Below are positions 25,310 through 34,194 of a stretch of 64,000 bases of DNA, piece after piece. The position numbers and the translations under genes are program-made. Positions within the stretch are counted from its first letter, which is position 1, and each line of letters opens with the position of its first letter. The stretch is from Streptomyces sp. TRM49041 (GTDB lineage Bacteria > Actinomycetota > Actinomycetes > Streptomycetales > Streptomycetaceae), in the NCBI RefSeq assembly GCF_008271805.1, contig NZ_VSRY01000144.1, positions 40,180 through 104,179 on the forward strand. Direction: 5' to 3'. A model generated the notes under the pieces. The model made no database searches, was not told the origin of the DNA, and was given only the letters and a program-made list of their open reading frames with translations.

Positions 25310-26643
25310 ACCCGAGCAGCGTTCCCCCGCAGGCCGGGCCGCCCGGCGAGTCCCCCGGCGAACCCTCCCTCACCCCCCTCACGCCCTCGGCGCTGCCCGC
25401 ACCCCTGGCGGCGACCGCGCCCCCCGCGGCCACCGCGCCGCCTGCCCCGCCCGTGTCCCCCGCGCCGTTCGCGGACCGCCGCGTCGCACGGGCGATCCAG
25501 CGGGTCACCGGGACCGTCCTCGGCCCGTATCAGACCGCAGTCGTCCGCATCGGCTTCGCCGCGACCTGGCTCTTCTTCCTCCTTCGTGAGTTCCCGCACC
25601 GCCATGAGCTGTACGGGCCGCAGGGGCCGTGGGGCTGGGGCATGGCCCGCCAGCTGATCGCGGACAACCACTCCTTCACCGTCCTGATGTGGTCCGACTC
25701 CACGCTCTGGTTCGAGATCGTGTACGCGGTCGCCGTGCTGTCCAGCGCGCTGCTGCTGGTCGGCTGGCGTACCCGCGCCACATCGGTGCTCTTCATGGTG
25801 GGCGTGCTGTCGCTGCAGAATCGCTCCGTCTTCATGGGCGACGGCGGCGACAACGTCATCCACCTCATGGCGCTCTACCTGGTCTTCACACGCTGCGGAC
25901 ATGTCTGGTCGCTGGACGCCCGCCGCCGGTCCCGCCGCCCCGCTCCGGCCGTCGATCCGGCCGGTGCGGCACTCTGGGTGGTCCTGGGGTTCGCCCTCGT
26001 GGCGGTGGTGCTCTTCCGCGACAGGACCGGCGAGCCGTGGATGTTCGTGCTGCTGTGGCTGCTCTGGCTGGCGCAGGGCGTGTGGTGGCTGGTGTGCCGC
26101 TTCGCACCCGGCGAGCCGCGCGTTCTGCTCGATGTCGTCGCGAACCTGCTGCACAACGCCGCCCTGGCGGTGATCATGGCGGAGGTGTGCCTGATCTACG
26201 CGACGGCCGGCTGGTACAAGATCCAGGGCTCGCGCTGGCAGGACGGCACCGCGCTGTACTACCCGCTGAAGCTGGACTACTTCACCCCGTGGCCCGCGCT
26301 GTCGGATCTCCTGGCGGGCGGCGGGGTGATGGTCATGCTCATCACCTACGCCACGGTCATCGTCCAGGTGGCCTTCCCGTTCACGCTCTTCAACCGGCGG
26401 GTCAAGAACGTGCTGCTGGCGGCGATGATGCTGGAGCACGCGGGCATCGCGCTCCTGCTCGGCCTGCCGTTCTTCTCCCTGGCGATGATCGCCGCGGACG
26501 CCGTCTTCCTGCCGACCGTCTTCCTGCTGTGGCTGGAGGCCCGGGCGCGGTGGGCCGGGGAACGGGTGCGCCCTGGTGGGACAGCCGGCCACGAGAAGCA
26601 GCCGGCACCGGAGGACCGGACTCGCCGTACCCTCGTCGGGTGA
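25306..26643 (+). CDS. HTTM domain membrane protein (vitamin K carboxylase-like)
   Basis: This 445-residue protein has a Pro/Ala-rich tail (residues 1-60) and then several membrane helices with HTTM features: VVRIGFAATWLFFLLREFPHR, GDGGDNVIHLMALYLVFTRC and ATAGWYKIQGSRWQDGTALYYP. The domain is the horizontally transferred transmembrane relative of gamma-glutamyl carboxylase. Catalytic capacity is not evident from sequence. It overlaps both neighbours by four bases, so DUF5819, HTTM and the RNA methyltransferase form one transcription unit. Confidence 0.88.
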   Translation: MNPSSVPPQAGPPGESPGEPSLTPLTPSALPAPLAATAPPAATAPPAPPVSPAPFADRRVARAIQRVTGTVLGPYQTAVVRIGFAATWLFFLLREFPHRHELYGPQGPWGWGMARQLIADNHSFTVLMWSDSTLWFEIVYAVAVLSSALLLVGWRTRATSVLFMVGVLSLQNRSVFMGDGGDNVIHLMALYLVFTRCGHVWSLDARRRSRRPAPAVDPAGAALWVVLGFALVAVVLFRDRTGEPWMFVLLWLLWLAQGVWWLVCRFAPGEPRVLLDVVANLLHNAALAVIMAEVCLIYATAGWYKIQGSRWQDGTALYYPLKLDYFTPWPALSDLLAGGGVMVMLITYATVIVQVAFPFTLFNRRVKNVLLAAMMLEHAGIALLLGLPFFSLAMIAADAVFLPTVFLLWLEARARWAGERVRPGGTAGHEKQPAPEDRTRRTLVG

Positions 26644-27308
26644 GCAGCGAGACCCCCACGAACACCCCCCTCCAGTACGACGACGGCTACGGCCCCGAGG
26701 TCGGTGTCGGACCGCACCCCCTGCCGTGGCCGCAGGACGAGCGGTACGACCCCGAGCTGCTCGCGGACGGGGACCGGCGCAACGTCGTCGACGGCTACCG
26801 CTACTGGAGGCGCGAGGCGATCGTCGCCGACCTGGACACCCGCCGCCATGACTTCCATGTGGCGGTGGAGAACTGGGGCCATGACTTCAACATCGGCTCG
26901 GTCGTCCGCACCGCCAACGCGTTCCTGGCGAAAGAGATCCACATCGTCGGGCGGCGGCGCTGGAACCGGCGCGGCGCCATGGTCACCGACCGGTACCAGC
27001 ATGTGCGCCACCACCCCGACACCGAGTCGCTGACGGCGTGGGCCGACGACCAGGACGTGCCGATCATCGGTATCGACAACCTGCCGGGCGCGGTGCCGCT
27101 GGAGCGCACCGTGCTGCCCCGCCGCTGTGTGCTGCTGTTCGGGCAGGAGGGTCCCGGCCTCACCGAGGAGGCCCGTAAGCACGCCCGGATGGTCTGCTCG
27201 ATCGCCCAGTTCGGCTCCACCCGCTCCATCAACGCCGGAGCGGCCGCGGCGATCGCCATGCACGCCTGGATCCAGCGGTACGCGGAGATCGCCGAACCTC
27301 CCGCCTAG
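26640..27308 (+). CDS. TrmH/SpoU-family RNA 2'-O-methyltransferase
   Basis: From the GTG at 26640 it has 222 residues. SPOUT motifs are in order: HDFNIGSVVRTANAFLAKEIH (motif 1), VLLFGQEGPGLTEEA (motif 2) and STRSINAGAAAAIAMHAWIQ (motif 3). The enzyme uses S-adenosylmethionine to methylate a ribose in tRNA or rRNA; the exact site cannot be inferred. It ends a three-gene run and converges on paaN with a 55-base gap. Confidence 0.92.
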   Translation: MSSETPTNTPLQYDDGYGPEVGVGPHPLPWPQDERYDPELLADGDRRNVVDGYRYWRREAIVADLDTRRHDFHVAVENWGHDFNIGSVVRTANAFLAKEIHIVGRRRWNRRGAMVTDRYQHVRHHPDTESLTAWADDQDVPIIGIDNLPGAVPLERTVLPRRCVLLFGQEGPGLTEEARKHARMVCSIAQFGSTRSINAGAAAAIAMHAWIQRYAEIAEPPA

Positions 27309-27363
27309 GAGGCGTCGGCCCGGCACCGGGGACACCCCCCAGGCCGGGCCGGAAGCCACCGGG

Positions 27364-29058
27364 TCACGCCGGGCGGCGGACCTCCACCACCCGGAAGCGG
27401 TTCGCGACGAAGGCGCTGTCGCACAGGGCCGCGTTCGCGGCCGGGTTGCCGCCGGAGCCGTGGAAGTCGGAGAACGCCGCCGTCTGGTTCACATAGACGC
27501 CGCCCGTCAGGTTCAGCGAGAGCTGCGCCGACTCCTCCAGGCAGACCTCCTCGACCGCGCGCTCCACATCCGCCGAAGTCGTGTAGGCGCCGACCGTCAT
27601 GGCGCCCTTCTCGCGCACCGTGCGGCGCAGCAGATCCAGGGCGTCGGTGGTCGAGTCGACGGATACGGCGAACGCGACGGGGCCGAAGCACTCCGACATA
27701 TACGCCGCTTCCGCGTCCGGCTTGGAGCCGTCGAGCTTGACCAGGACCGGGGTACGCACGACGGCGTCCGGGAAGTCCGGGTTCGCGATCTCGCGGGAGG
27801 CCAGCGCCACCTCGCCGAGACCGGCCGCCGCCTCCAGGCGGGCCTTCACATCCGGGTTGACCAGCGCACCCAGCAGCGCGTTCGCCCGCGTGTCGTCGCC
27901 CAGCAGGCCGTCCACGGCGGCCGCGAGGTCGGCGACCACCTCGTCGTACGACTTGGGTCCGGCGTCCGTGGTGATGCCGTCGCGCGGGATCAGCAGGTTC
28001 TGCGGCGTCGTGCACATCTGTCCGCTGTACAGGGACAGTGAGAACGCCAGGTTGGACAGCATGCCCTTGTAGTCGTCGGTCGAGTCGACGACGACCGTGT
28101 TGACGCCGGCCTTCTCGGTGTACACCTGTGCCTGGCGGGCGTTGGTCTCCAGCCAGTCGCCGAACGACGTCGAGCCGGTGTAGTCGATGATCCGGATCTC
28201 GGGGCGGACTGCCAGCGTCTTGGCGATGCCCTCGCCGGGCCGCTCGGCGGCCAGTGCCACCAGGTTCGGGTCGAAGCCCGCCTCGGCCAGCACGTCGCGC
28301 GCGATCCGCACGGTCAGGGCGAGCGGGAGGACGGCGCGTGGGTGCGGCTTGACCAGCACCGCGTTGCCCGTCGCCAGGGAGGCGAACAGGCCCGGGTAGC
28401 CGTTCCACGTCGGGAACGTGTTGCAGCCGATCAGCAGGGCGACGCCGCGGCCGGCCGGGGTGAACGTCTTGCGCAGCTCCAGCGGGTCCCGCTTGCCCTG
28501 CGGCTTGGACCACTCGGCGTCCTGCGGCGTGCGGGTCTGCTCCGCGTACGCGTACGCCACCGCCTCCATGCCACGGTCCTGAGCGTGCGGGCCGCCCGCC
28601 TGGAACGCCATCATGAACGCCTGCCCGCTGGTGTGCATCACCGCGTGTGCGAACTCGTGCGTACGGGCGCTGATCCGCGCCAGGATCTCCAGGCAGACCA
28701 GGGCGCGCGTCTCCGGCCCCGCGTCCCGCCAGGTCCCCAGGCCCGCGCGCATGGCCGGCAGCAGCACGTCCATGTCGACGTGCGGATACTCCACGCCCAG
28801 CGCCGGCCCGTACGGGGAGATCTCACCGCCCGTCCAGCCGTCCGTGCCCGGCTGGTCCAGCTCGAGACGGGAGCCGAGCGTGGCCTTGTGGGCGGCGAGA
28901 CCGTCGGCGGCGCTCAGTGAGCCGTTCTCGCCGTACGCCTTCGGGTGCTCAGGGTGAGGGGACCAGTAGGCGCGCGTACGGATCGCCTCCAGCGCCTGGT
29001 CGAGTGTGGGCCGGTGCCTCTCGGCCAGTTTGTCGGTGGTCAGCTGCGCGGCGGCCAT
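27364..29058 (-). CDS. paaN: Phenylacetate degradation protein PaaN (aldehyde dehydrogenase family)
   Basis: This 564-residue protein belongs to the PaaN family, an aldehyde dehydrogenase-like enzyme of the phenylacetyl-CoA pathway. It oxidises the aldehyde released on ring opening. It lacks the hydratase domain of the two-domain PaaZ. Aldehyde dehydrogenase motifs are visible: GCNTFPTWNGYPGLFASLATGNAVLVKPHP, YTGSTSFGDWLE, YTEKAGVNTVVVDS and the catalytic Cys in LYSGQMCTTPQN. It is divergent from the hydroxyacyl-CoA dehydrogenase gene across a gap with a PaaR-type operator. Confidence 0.92.
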   Translation of the reverse strand: MAAAQLTTDKLAERHRPTLDQALEAIRTRAYWSPHPEHPKAYGENGSLSAADGLAAHKATLGSRLELDQPGTDGWTGGEISPYGPALGVEYPHVDMDVLLPAMRAGLGTWRDAGPETRALVCLEILARISARTHEFAHAVMHTSGQAFMMAFQAGGPHAQDRGMEAVAYAYAEQTRTPQDAEWSKPQGKRDPLELRKTFTPAGRGVALLIGCNTFPTWNGYPGLFASLATGNAVLVKPHPRAVLPLALTVRIARDVLAEAGFDPNLVALAAERPGEGIAKTLAVRPEIRIIDYTGSTSFGDWLETNARQAQVYTEKAGVNTVVVDSTDDYKGMLSNLAFSLSLYSGQMCTTPQNLLIPRDGITTDAGPKSYDEVVADLAAAVDGLLGDDTRANALLGALVNPDVKARLEAAAGLGEVALASREIANPDFPDAVVRTPVLVKLDGSKPDAEAAYMSECFGPVAFAVSVDSTTDALDLLRRTVREKGAMTVGAYTTSADVERAVEEVCLEESAQLSLNLTGGVYVNQTAAFSDFHGSGGNPAANAALCDSAFVANRFRVVEVRRPA

Positions 29059-29112
29059 GAGGGACCAACTCCTCGGTGAGCTGGGCAGGGACAGGCGAAC
29101 AGAGCTAGAGTA

Positions 29113-29126
29113 ACCGAACGATCGGT
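29113..29126. promoter_or_regulatory. PaaR-type operator between paaN and paaH
   Basis: ACCGAACGATCGGT matches the PaaR core ACCGNNCGNNCGGT and equals the site before paaA in reverse. It stands in the 123-base divergent promoter, where one repressor could control paaN on one side and paaH-paaR on the other. Confidence 0.82.
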
Positions 29127-29181
29127 CGGGACAAGGGGGTCTCTCGGACATGTGGAAAACGCATCGGGGAGGATCACTGAC

Positions 29182-30735
29182 ATGACCGACACAGAGGCCA
29201 GGGCATCACTGGCGGCTCGCGGCGCCGTCGAACGCGGCAGCACCGTCGCCGTCGTCGGCACGGGCACCATGGGCCAGGGCATCGCCCAGGTCGCCCTGGT
29301 CGCCGGCCACCCCGTACGCCTCTACGACGCCGCACCCGGGCGCGCCGCGCAGGCGGCCGAGAGCATCGCGGGCCGACTCGACCGGCTGGTCGCCAAGGGG
29401 CGACTGACCCAGGACGAGCGGGACGCGGCCGCCGCGCGGCTCCACCCGGCAGTGAGCCTCGACGAGCTCGCCGACGCCGTGCTCGTCATCGAGGCGATCG
29501 TGGAGCGGCTCACGGTGAAGCAGGAACTGTTCGCCGCCCTCGAGGACATCGTCGACGACGACTGCCTGCTCGCCACCAACACCTCCTCACTCTCCGTCAC
29601 CGCCATCGCCGGAGCGCTCCGCTCCCCGGGGCGCTTCGTCGGCATGCACTTCTTCAACCCGGCGCCGCTGCTGCCGCTCGTCGAGGTCGTCAGCGGCTTC
29701 GCGACCGACATCGCGTCCGCCACACGCGCGTACGAGACGGCCCGCGGCTGGGGTAAGACGCCGGTCGCCTGCGCCGACACCCCGGGCTTCATCGTCAACC
29801 GCATCGCCCGCCCGTTCTACGCGGAGGCGTTCGCGGTCCACGAGGAGCAGGCGGCCGACTCAGCGACCATCGACGCCGTCCTGCGCGAGTCCGGCGGCTT
29901 CCGCATGGGCGCGTTCGAGCTGACGGACCTCATCGGCCAGGACGTCAACGAAGCCGTCACCCACTCCGTGTGGGAGGCGTTCTTCCAGGACCCCCGGTTC
30001 CGGCCCTCGCTGTCCCAGCGCCGACTCGTCGAGGCGGGGATGCTGGGCCGCAAGTCCGGCCGCGGCTGGTACACGTACGACGACGAGGGCGGGCACCGCC
30101 CCGAGCCGAACACCGCCGAGCCCGCCGAGCCGCCCGCGTACCTGGTCGTGGAGGGTGACCTCTTCCCGTTCGGCGAGTTGCTCGGCATGATCCGCGAGGC
30201 CGGGATCAGCCTGCGCGAGGAGGGGGACGACAACGGTTCCCGGCTGCAGCTGCCCACAGGCGGCCAGCTGGCGCCCGCCGACGGCCAGACCTCCGTCGAG
30301 TTCCGCGACGTCGTCTACTTCGACCTGGCCTTCGACTACCGCAAGGCGACCCGTGTCGCGCTGGCCGCCGGGCCCGACACATCACCGGAGACCCTCAGCC
30401 AGTCGATCGGACTCTTCCAGGCCCTCGGCAAGAAGGTCAGCGTCATCGGCGACGTACCAGGCATGATCGTCGCCCGGACCGTGGCGAGAATCATCGACCT
30501 CGCGCACGAGGCAGTCGCCAAGGGCGTCGCCACCGAGGAGGACATCGACACCGCTATGCGGCTCGGCGTGAACTATCCTCTCGGGCCCGTCGAGTGGAGC
30601 CGGAAGCTCGGCAAGAACTGGGCGTACAGCATCCTTGAGGAACTCCACGAGCGCGACCCCTCCGGACGGTACGCGCCCTCGCTGGCCCTGTACCGCCACT
30701 CCTATGCCGACGACAAGCGGGAGGCCGGACAGTGA
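29182..30735 (+). CDS. paaH: 3-hydroxyacyl-CoA dehydrogenase (PaaH type)
   Basis: From the ATG at 29182, with gggagga eight bases upstream, it has 517 residues. The NAD-binding motif is VAVVGTGTMGQGIAQVALVAGH. Family motifs ATNTSSLSVTAIA, RFVGMHFFNPAPLLPLVEVV and DTPGFIVNRIARPFYAEAF follow, then a second C-terminal domain (about residues 400-495). It oxidises the 3-hydroxyadipyl-CoA-type intermediate late in phenylacetate degradation. Its stop overlaps the regulator gene by four bases. Confidence 0.93.
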   Translation: MTDTEARASLAARGAVERGSTVAVVGTGTMGQGIAQVALVAGHPVRLYDAAPGRAAQAAESIAGRLDRLVAKGRLTQDERDAAAARLHPAVSLDELADAVLVIEAIVERLTVKQELFAALEDIVDDDCLLATNTSSLSVTAIAGALRSPGRFVGMHFFNPAPLLPLVEVVSGFATDIASATRAYETARGWGKTPVACADTPGFIVNRIARPFYAEAFAVHEEQAADSATIDAVLRESGGFRMGAFELTDLIGQDVNEAVTHSVWEAFFQDPRFRPSLSQRRLVEAGMLGRKSGRGWYTYDDEGGHRPEPNTAEPAEPPAYLVVEGDLFPFGELLGMIREAGISLREEGDDNGSRLQLPTGGQLAPADGQTSVEFRDVVYFDLAFDYRKATRVALAAGPDTSPETLSQSIGLFQALGKKVSVIGDVPGMIVARTVARIIDLAHEAVAKGVATEEDIDTAMRLGVNYPLGPVEWSRKLGKNWAYSILEELHERDPSGRYAPSLALYRHSYADDKREAGQ

Positions 30736-31325
30736 CCACCGTGAGGCGCGACACCTACACTCCCGAGACGCTGCTCTCGGTGGCCGTCCAGGTGTTCAAC
30801 GAGCGTGGCTACGACGGCACGTCCATGGAGCACCTCTCCAAGGCCGCCGGGATCTCGAAGTCCTCGATCTACCACCACGTGGCGGGCAAGGAGGAGCTGC
30901 TGCGGCGCGCGGTCAGCCGCGCACTGGACGGGCTGTTCGCCGTACTGGACGAGGCGCCCGCCTCGCGCGGCCGGGCGATCGAACGCGTGGAGTACGTGAC
31001 CCGGCGCACCGTCGAGGTGCTGATGGCCGAGCTGCCCTACGTGACGCTGCTGCTGAGGGTGCGCGGCAACACGCGGACCGAGCGCTGGGCCCTGGAGCGG
31101 CGCCGCGAGTTCGACCACCGCGTCGCCGACCTGATGAAGGCGGCGGCCGCCGAGGGGGATCTCCGCGCCGACGTGGACATAAAGCTCGCGACCCGGCTGC
31201 TCTTCGGCATGGTCAACTCGCTCGTCGAGTGGTATCGGCCACAGCCCGGCGACGGCGCCGACCGCCAGCAGCTGGTGGACACGGTCGTCCACATGGCCTT
31301 CGACGGCCTGCGCACCAGCCACTGA
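30732..31325 (+). CDS. paaR: TetR-family regulator, probable PaaR repressor
   Basis: This 197-residue protein has a TetR N-terminal domain: LLSVAVQVFNERGYDGTSMEHLSKAAGISKSSIYHHVAGKEELL, with the recognition helix near residues 40-50. The C-terminal ligand domain includes LATRLLFGMVNSLVEWYRP. It is coupled to paaH by a 4-base overlap. Its location and the repeated ACCGAACGATCGGT palindromes point to PaaR, which in known cases releases DNA on binding phenylacetyl-CoA. Confidence 0.87.
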   Translation: MTTVRRDTYTPETLLSVAVQVFNERGYDGTSMEHLSKAAGISKSSIYHHVAGKEELLRRAVSRALDGLFAVLDEAPASRGRAIERVEYVTRRTVEVLMAELPYVTLLLRVRGNTRTERWALERRREFDHRVADLMKAAAAEGDLRADVDIKLATRLLFGMVNSLVEWYRPQPGDGADRQQLVDTVVHMAFDGLRTSH

Positions 31326-31340
31326 GGCGCGCGGCGGCCG

Positions 31341-31868
31341 CTACAGCTCGTCCGCCGTCAGTCTGCGGTCGAGGTCCGTCTCCTCGAACACCAGCAGCGT
31401 GCGGGTCGACAGCACCTCCGGGATCGCCTGGAGCTTGGTCAGGACCAGCTCCCGGAGGCTGCGGTTGTCCGGTGTGTGCACCAGTAGCAGCACATCGAAG
31501 TCCCCGCTGACCAGGGCGATGTGCGCGGCGCCCGGCAGGGCCTGCAGTTGCTCGCGGACGGTGCGCCACGAGTTCTGCACGATCTTGAGCGTGATGTACG
31601 CCGACGCGCCCTGCCCGGCTCGCTCGTGGTTGACGCGAGCGCTGAAGCCGCGGATCACCCCGTCGTCGATGAGCCGGTTGATCCGTGCGTACGCGTTGGC
31701 CCGCGACACATGGACCCGCTCGGCCACCGACCGTATCGACGCACGACCATCCGTCTGGAGGATCCGCAGGATGTCTCGGTCGATGGCGTCGAGCGGGCGC
31801 GGCGGCAGAGCCCCGTCAGCGCCTTGTGGCGCTTGCTCCCAGCCGTCGGCCATTTGTTCAGCTGCCAT
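31341..31868 (-). CDS. bkdR: Lrp/AsnC-family regulator next to branched-chain dehydrogenase genes
   Basis: This 175-residue protein has an N-terminal winged helix (DAIDRDILRILQTDGRASIRSVAERVHVSRANAYARINRL) and a C-terminal RAM/AsnC ligand domain (VSGDFDVLLLVHTPDNRSLRELV). The ATG at 31868 is preceded by a gagaggtgg run. It is divergent from the E1a gene. Lrp-type BkdR proteins control branched-chain 2-oxoacid dehydrogenase genes in other bacteria, so the symbol is inferred from position. Confidence 0.85.
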   Translation of the reverse strand: MAAEQMADGWEQAPQGADGALPPRPLDAIDRDILRILQTDGRASIRSVAERVHVSRANAYARINRLIDDGVIRGFSARVNHERAGQGASAYITLKIVQNSWRTVREQLQALPGAAHIALVSGDFDVLLLVHTPDNRSLRELVLTKLQAIPEVLSTRTLLVFEETDLDRRLTADEL

Positions 31869-31951
31869 GTCCCCCCACCTCTCTTCCGTGGACGACCTGC
31901 CTCTATCCCAGGCTGTGGAGAACCGTTTGTCCACAGGCTGAGGTCGCCTGT

Positions 31952-31964
31952 AGCCAAATTGGCT
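31952..31964. promoter_or_regulatory. Palindrome in the bkdR-bkdA1 divergent promoter
   Basis: AGCCAAATTGGCT is a perfect inverted repeat around one central base. Short A/T-centred palindromes of this size are typical Lrp-type binding sites, so it may be the bkdR autoregulatory site. It lies six bases from a PaaR-like operator. Confidence 0.5.
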
Positions 31965-31969
31965 CCACG

Positions 31970-31983
31970 ACCGAACAATCGGT
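31970..31983. promoter_or_regulatory. PaaR-like operator before the first E1a gene
   Basis: ACCGAACAATCGGT differs at one of 14 positions from the two PaaR-type sites at 24486-24499 and 29113-29126. It lies 67 bases before the E1a start and suggests shared control of phenylacetate and branched-chain keto-acid catabolism. Confidence 0.65.
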
Positions 31984-32050
31984 AGGTGAGGCGCGCCACA
32001 TCCGCGCCGCCCCTCGGGTCTTATGCCCACTCCCACGAGGAGGTGCTGTC

Positions 32051-33193
32051 ATGACGGTCCAAGAGCTGCCCGGCGCGGCCTCTTATCGGCCCACCCCGCC
32101 CCCGGCGTGGAAGCCGCGCACCGACCCCGCGCCGCTGCTCCCGGACCCCGAGCCCTACCGGGTGCTCGGTACGGACGCCGCGGCCGGATTCGCCCCCGCC
32201 GTACTGCGCAGGCTCTACGCCGAGCTGGTGCGGGGCCGCCGCTACAACGCGCAGGCGACCGCGCTCACCAAGCAGGGCCGACTGGCGGTCTATCCGTCCA
32301 GCACCGGCCAGGAGGCCTGCGAGGTGGCCGCCGCGCTCGTGCTCGAGGACCGGGACTGGCTCTTCCCGTCGTACCGCGACACCCTGGCCGCCGTGGCTCG
32401 CGGACTCGACCCCGTGCAGGCGCTGACCCTGCTCCGGGGCGACTGGCACACCGGCTACGACCCGCGTGAACACCGCATCGCCCCCCTGTGTACCCCGCTC
32501 GCCACACAGCTCCCGCACGCGGTGGGTCTGGCGCACGCCGCCCGCCTCAAAGGTGACGACGTCGTGGCGCTGGCCATGGTCGGCGACGGCGGCACCAGCG
32601 AGGGCGACTTCCACGAGGCGCTGAACTTCGCGGCCGTGTGGCAGGCGCCGGTCGTCTTCCTCGTGCAGAACAACGGCTTCGCGATCTCCGTGCCGCTCGC
32701 CAAGCAGACCGCAGCCCCCTCGCTCGCCCACAAGGCCGTCGGTTACGGCATGCCGGGCCGGCTCGTCGACGGAAACGACGCGGCGGCGGTCCACCAGGTG
32801 CTCTCCGAGGCGGTGGCCCGCGCCCGGCGCGGCGGCGGCCCGACCCTCGTCGAGGCTGTGACGTACCGGATCGAGGCCCACACCAACGCCGACGACGCGA
32901 CCCGGTACCGCGGCGAGGGCGAGGTCGAGGCGTGGCGCCGGCACGACCCGATCCAGCTCCTGGAGCGGGAGCTGACGGAGCGAGAACTGATCGACGAGGA
33001 CGGCATCCGTGAGGCGGCCGAGGAGGCCGAGGTCATGGCCGCGCGGCTGCGGGAGCGGATGAACGCGGACGCCGAGCTGGACCCGATGGACCTGTTCGCC
33101 CATGTCTTCGCGGAGCAGACACCGCAGCTCCAGGAGCAGGCCGCGCAGCTGAGGGCGGAGCTGGCCGCCGAGGCGGAAGGTGACGTGCGATGA
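32051..33193 (+). CDS. bkdA1: Branched-chain 2-oxoacid dehydrogenase E1 component, alpha subunit (set 1)
   Basis: This 380-residue thiamine diphosphate enzyme subunit carries the TPP-binding motif GDGGTSEGDFHEALNFAAVW and VVFLVQNNGFAISV (about residues 180-217). YPSSTGQEACEVAAAL and RIEAHTNADDATRYR are E1a landmarks. With E1b it decarboxylates 2-oxoacids from Leu, Ile and Val and loads the lipoyl group of E2. A gagg/aggag site precedes the ATG. The next gene overlaps by four bases. Confidence 0.92.
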   Translation: MTVQELPGAASYRPTPPPAWKPRTDPAPLLPDPEPYRVLGTDAAAGFAPAVLRRLYAELVRGRRYNAQATALTKQGRLAVYPSSTGQEACEVAAALVLEDRDWLFPSYRDTLAAVARGLDPVQALTLLRGDWHTGYDPREHRIAPLCTPLATQLPHAVGLAHAARLKGDDVVALAMVGDGGTSEGDFHEALNFAAVWQAPVVFLVQNNGFAISVPLAKQTAAPSLAHKAVGYGMPGRLVDGNDAAAVHQVLSEAVARARRGGGPTLVEAVTYRIEAHTNADDATRYRGEGEVEAWRRHDPIQLLERELTERELIDEDGIREAAEEAEVMAARLRERMNADAELDPMDLFAHVFAEQTPQLQEQAAQLRAELAAEAEGDVR

Positions 33194-34194
33194 CCACCGT
33201 GGCAGCCAAGCCCGCCACCATGGCGCAGGCCCTCCAGCGGGCCATGCGCGACGCGATGGCCGAAGACCCGTCCGTGCACGTCATGGGCGAGGACGTCGGC
33301 ACGCTGGGCGGGGTCTTCCGGGTCACCGACGGGCTCACGAAGGAGTTCGGCGAGGACCGGTGCACGGACACCCCGCTCGCCGAGGCCGGCATCCTCGGCA
33401 CCGCTGTCGGCATGGCGATGTACGGGCTGCGGCCGGTCGTGGAGATGCAGTTCGACGCGTTCGCCTACCCCGCCTTCGAACAGCTCATCAGCCATGTGGC
33501 GCGGATGCGGAACCGGACCCGGGGCGCCATGCCGCTGCCGCTCGTCGTCCGGGTGCCGTACGGCGGCGGGATCGGCGGCGTCGAGCACCACAGCGACTCG
33601 TCCGAGGCGTACTACATGGCGACCCCGGGACTCCATGTCGTCACGCCCGCGACGGTCGCCGACGCGTACGGGCTGCTCCGCGCGGCCATCGCCTCCGACG
33701 ACCCGGTCGTCTTCCTGGAGCCGAAGCGGCTCTACTGGTCCAAGGCCGACTGGTCGCCCGAGGCCCCGGCGGCGGTCGAGCCGATAGGCCGCGCCGTGGT
33801 GCGGCGCACCGGACGCAGTGCCACGCTGATCACATACGGCCCCTCCGTCCCGGTCTGCATGGAGGCGGCCGAGGCGGCACAGGCCGAGGGCTGGGACCTC
33901 GAGGTCGTCGACCTGCGGTCGCTGGTGCCGTTCGACGACGAGACGGTCTGCGCGTCGGTACGGCGCACGGGGCGCGCGGTCGTCGTCCACGAGTCCACCG
34001 GCTTCGCCGGGCCGGGTGCGGAGATCGCCGCGCGGGTCACCGAACGGTGCTTCCACCACCTGGAGGCGCCGGTGCTGCGGGTTGCCGGGTTCGACATCCC
34101 GTACCCGCCGCCGATGCTGGAACGGCACCATCTGCCGGGCGTCGACCGGGTCCTGGACGCGGTCGCCCGGCTCCAGTGGGAGGCGCAGAGCTGA
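33190..34194 (+). CDS. bkdB1: Branched-chain 2-oxoacid dehydrogenase E1 component, beta subunit (set 1)
   Basis: This 334-residue protein shows the E1b pattern: VMGEDVGTLGGVFRVTDGL, DTPLAEAGILGTAVGMAM, VPYGGGIGGVEHHSDSSEA and VVHESTGFAGPGAEIAAR. It completes the E1 active site with the alpha subunit. It overlaps E1a by four bases and E2 by one base. The products may also prime branched fatty acids and polyketides in Streptomyces. Confidence 0.93.
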   Translation: MTTVAAKPATMAQALQRAMRDAMAEDPSVHVMGEDVGTLGGVFRVTDGLTKEFGEDRCTDTPLAEAGILGTAVGMAMYGLRPVVEMQFDAFAYPAFEQLISHVARMRNRTRGAMPLPLVVRVPYGGGIGGVEHHSDSSEAYYMATPGLHVVTPATVADAYGLLRAAIASDDPVVFLEPKRLYWSKADWSPEAPAAVEPIGRAVVRRTGRSATLITYGPSVPVCMEAAEAAQAEGWDLEVVDLRSLVPFDDETVCASVRRTGRAVVVHESTGFAGPGAEIAARVTERCFHHLEAPVLRVAGFDIPYPPPMLERHHLPGVDRVLDAVARLQWEAQS

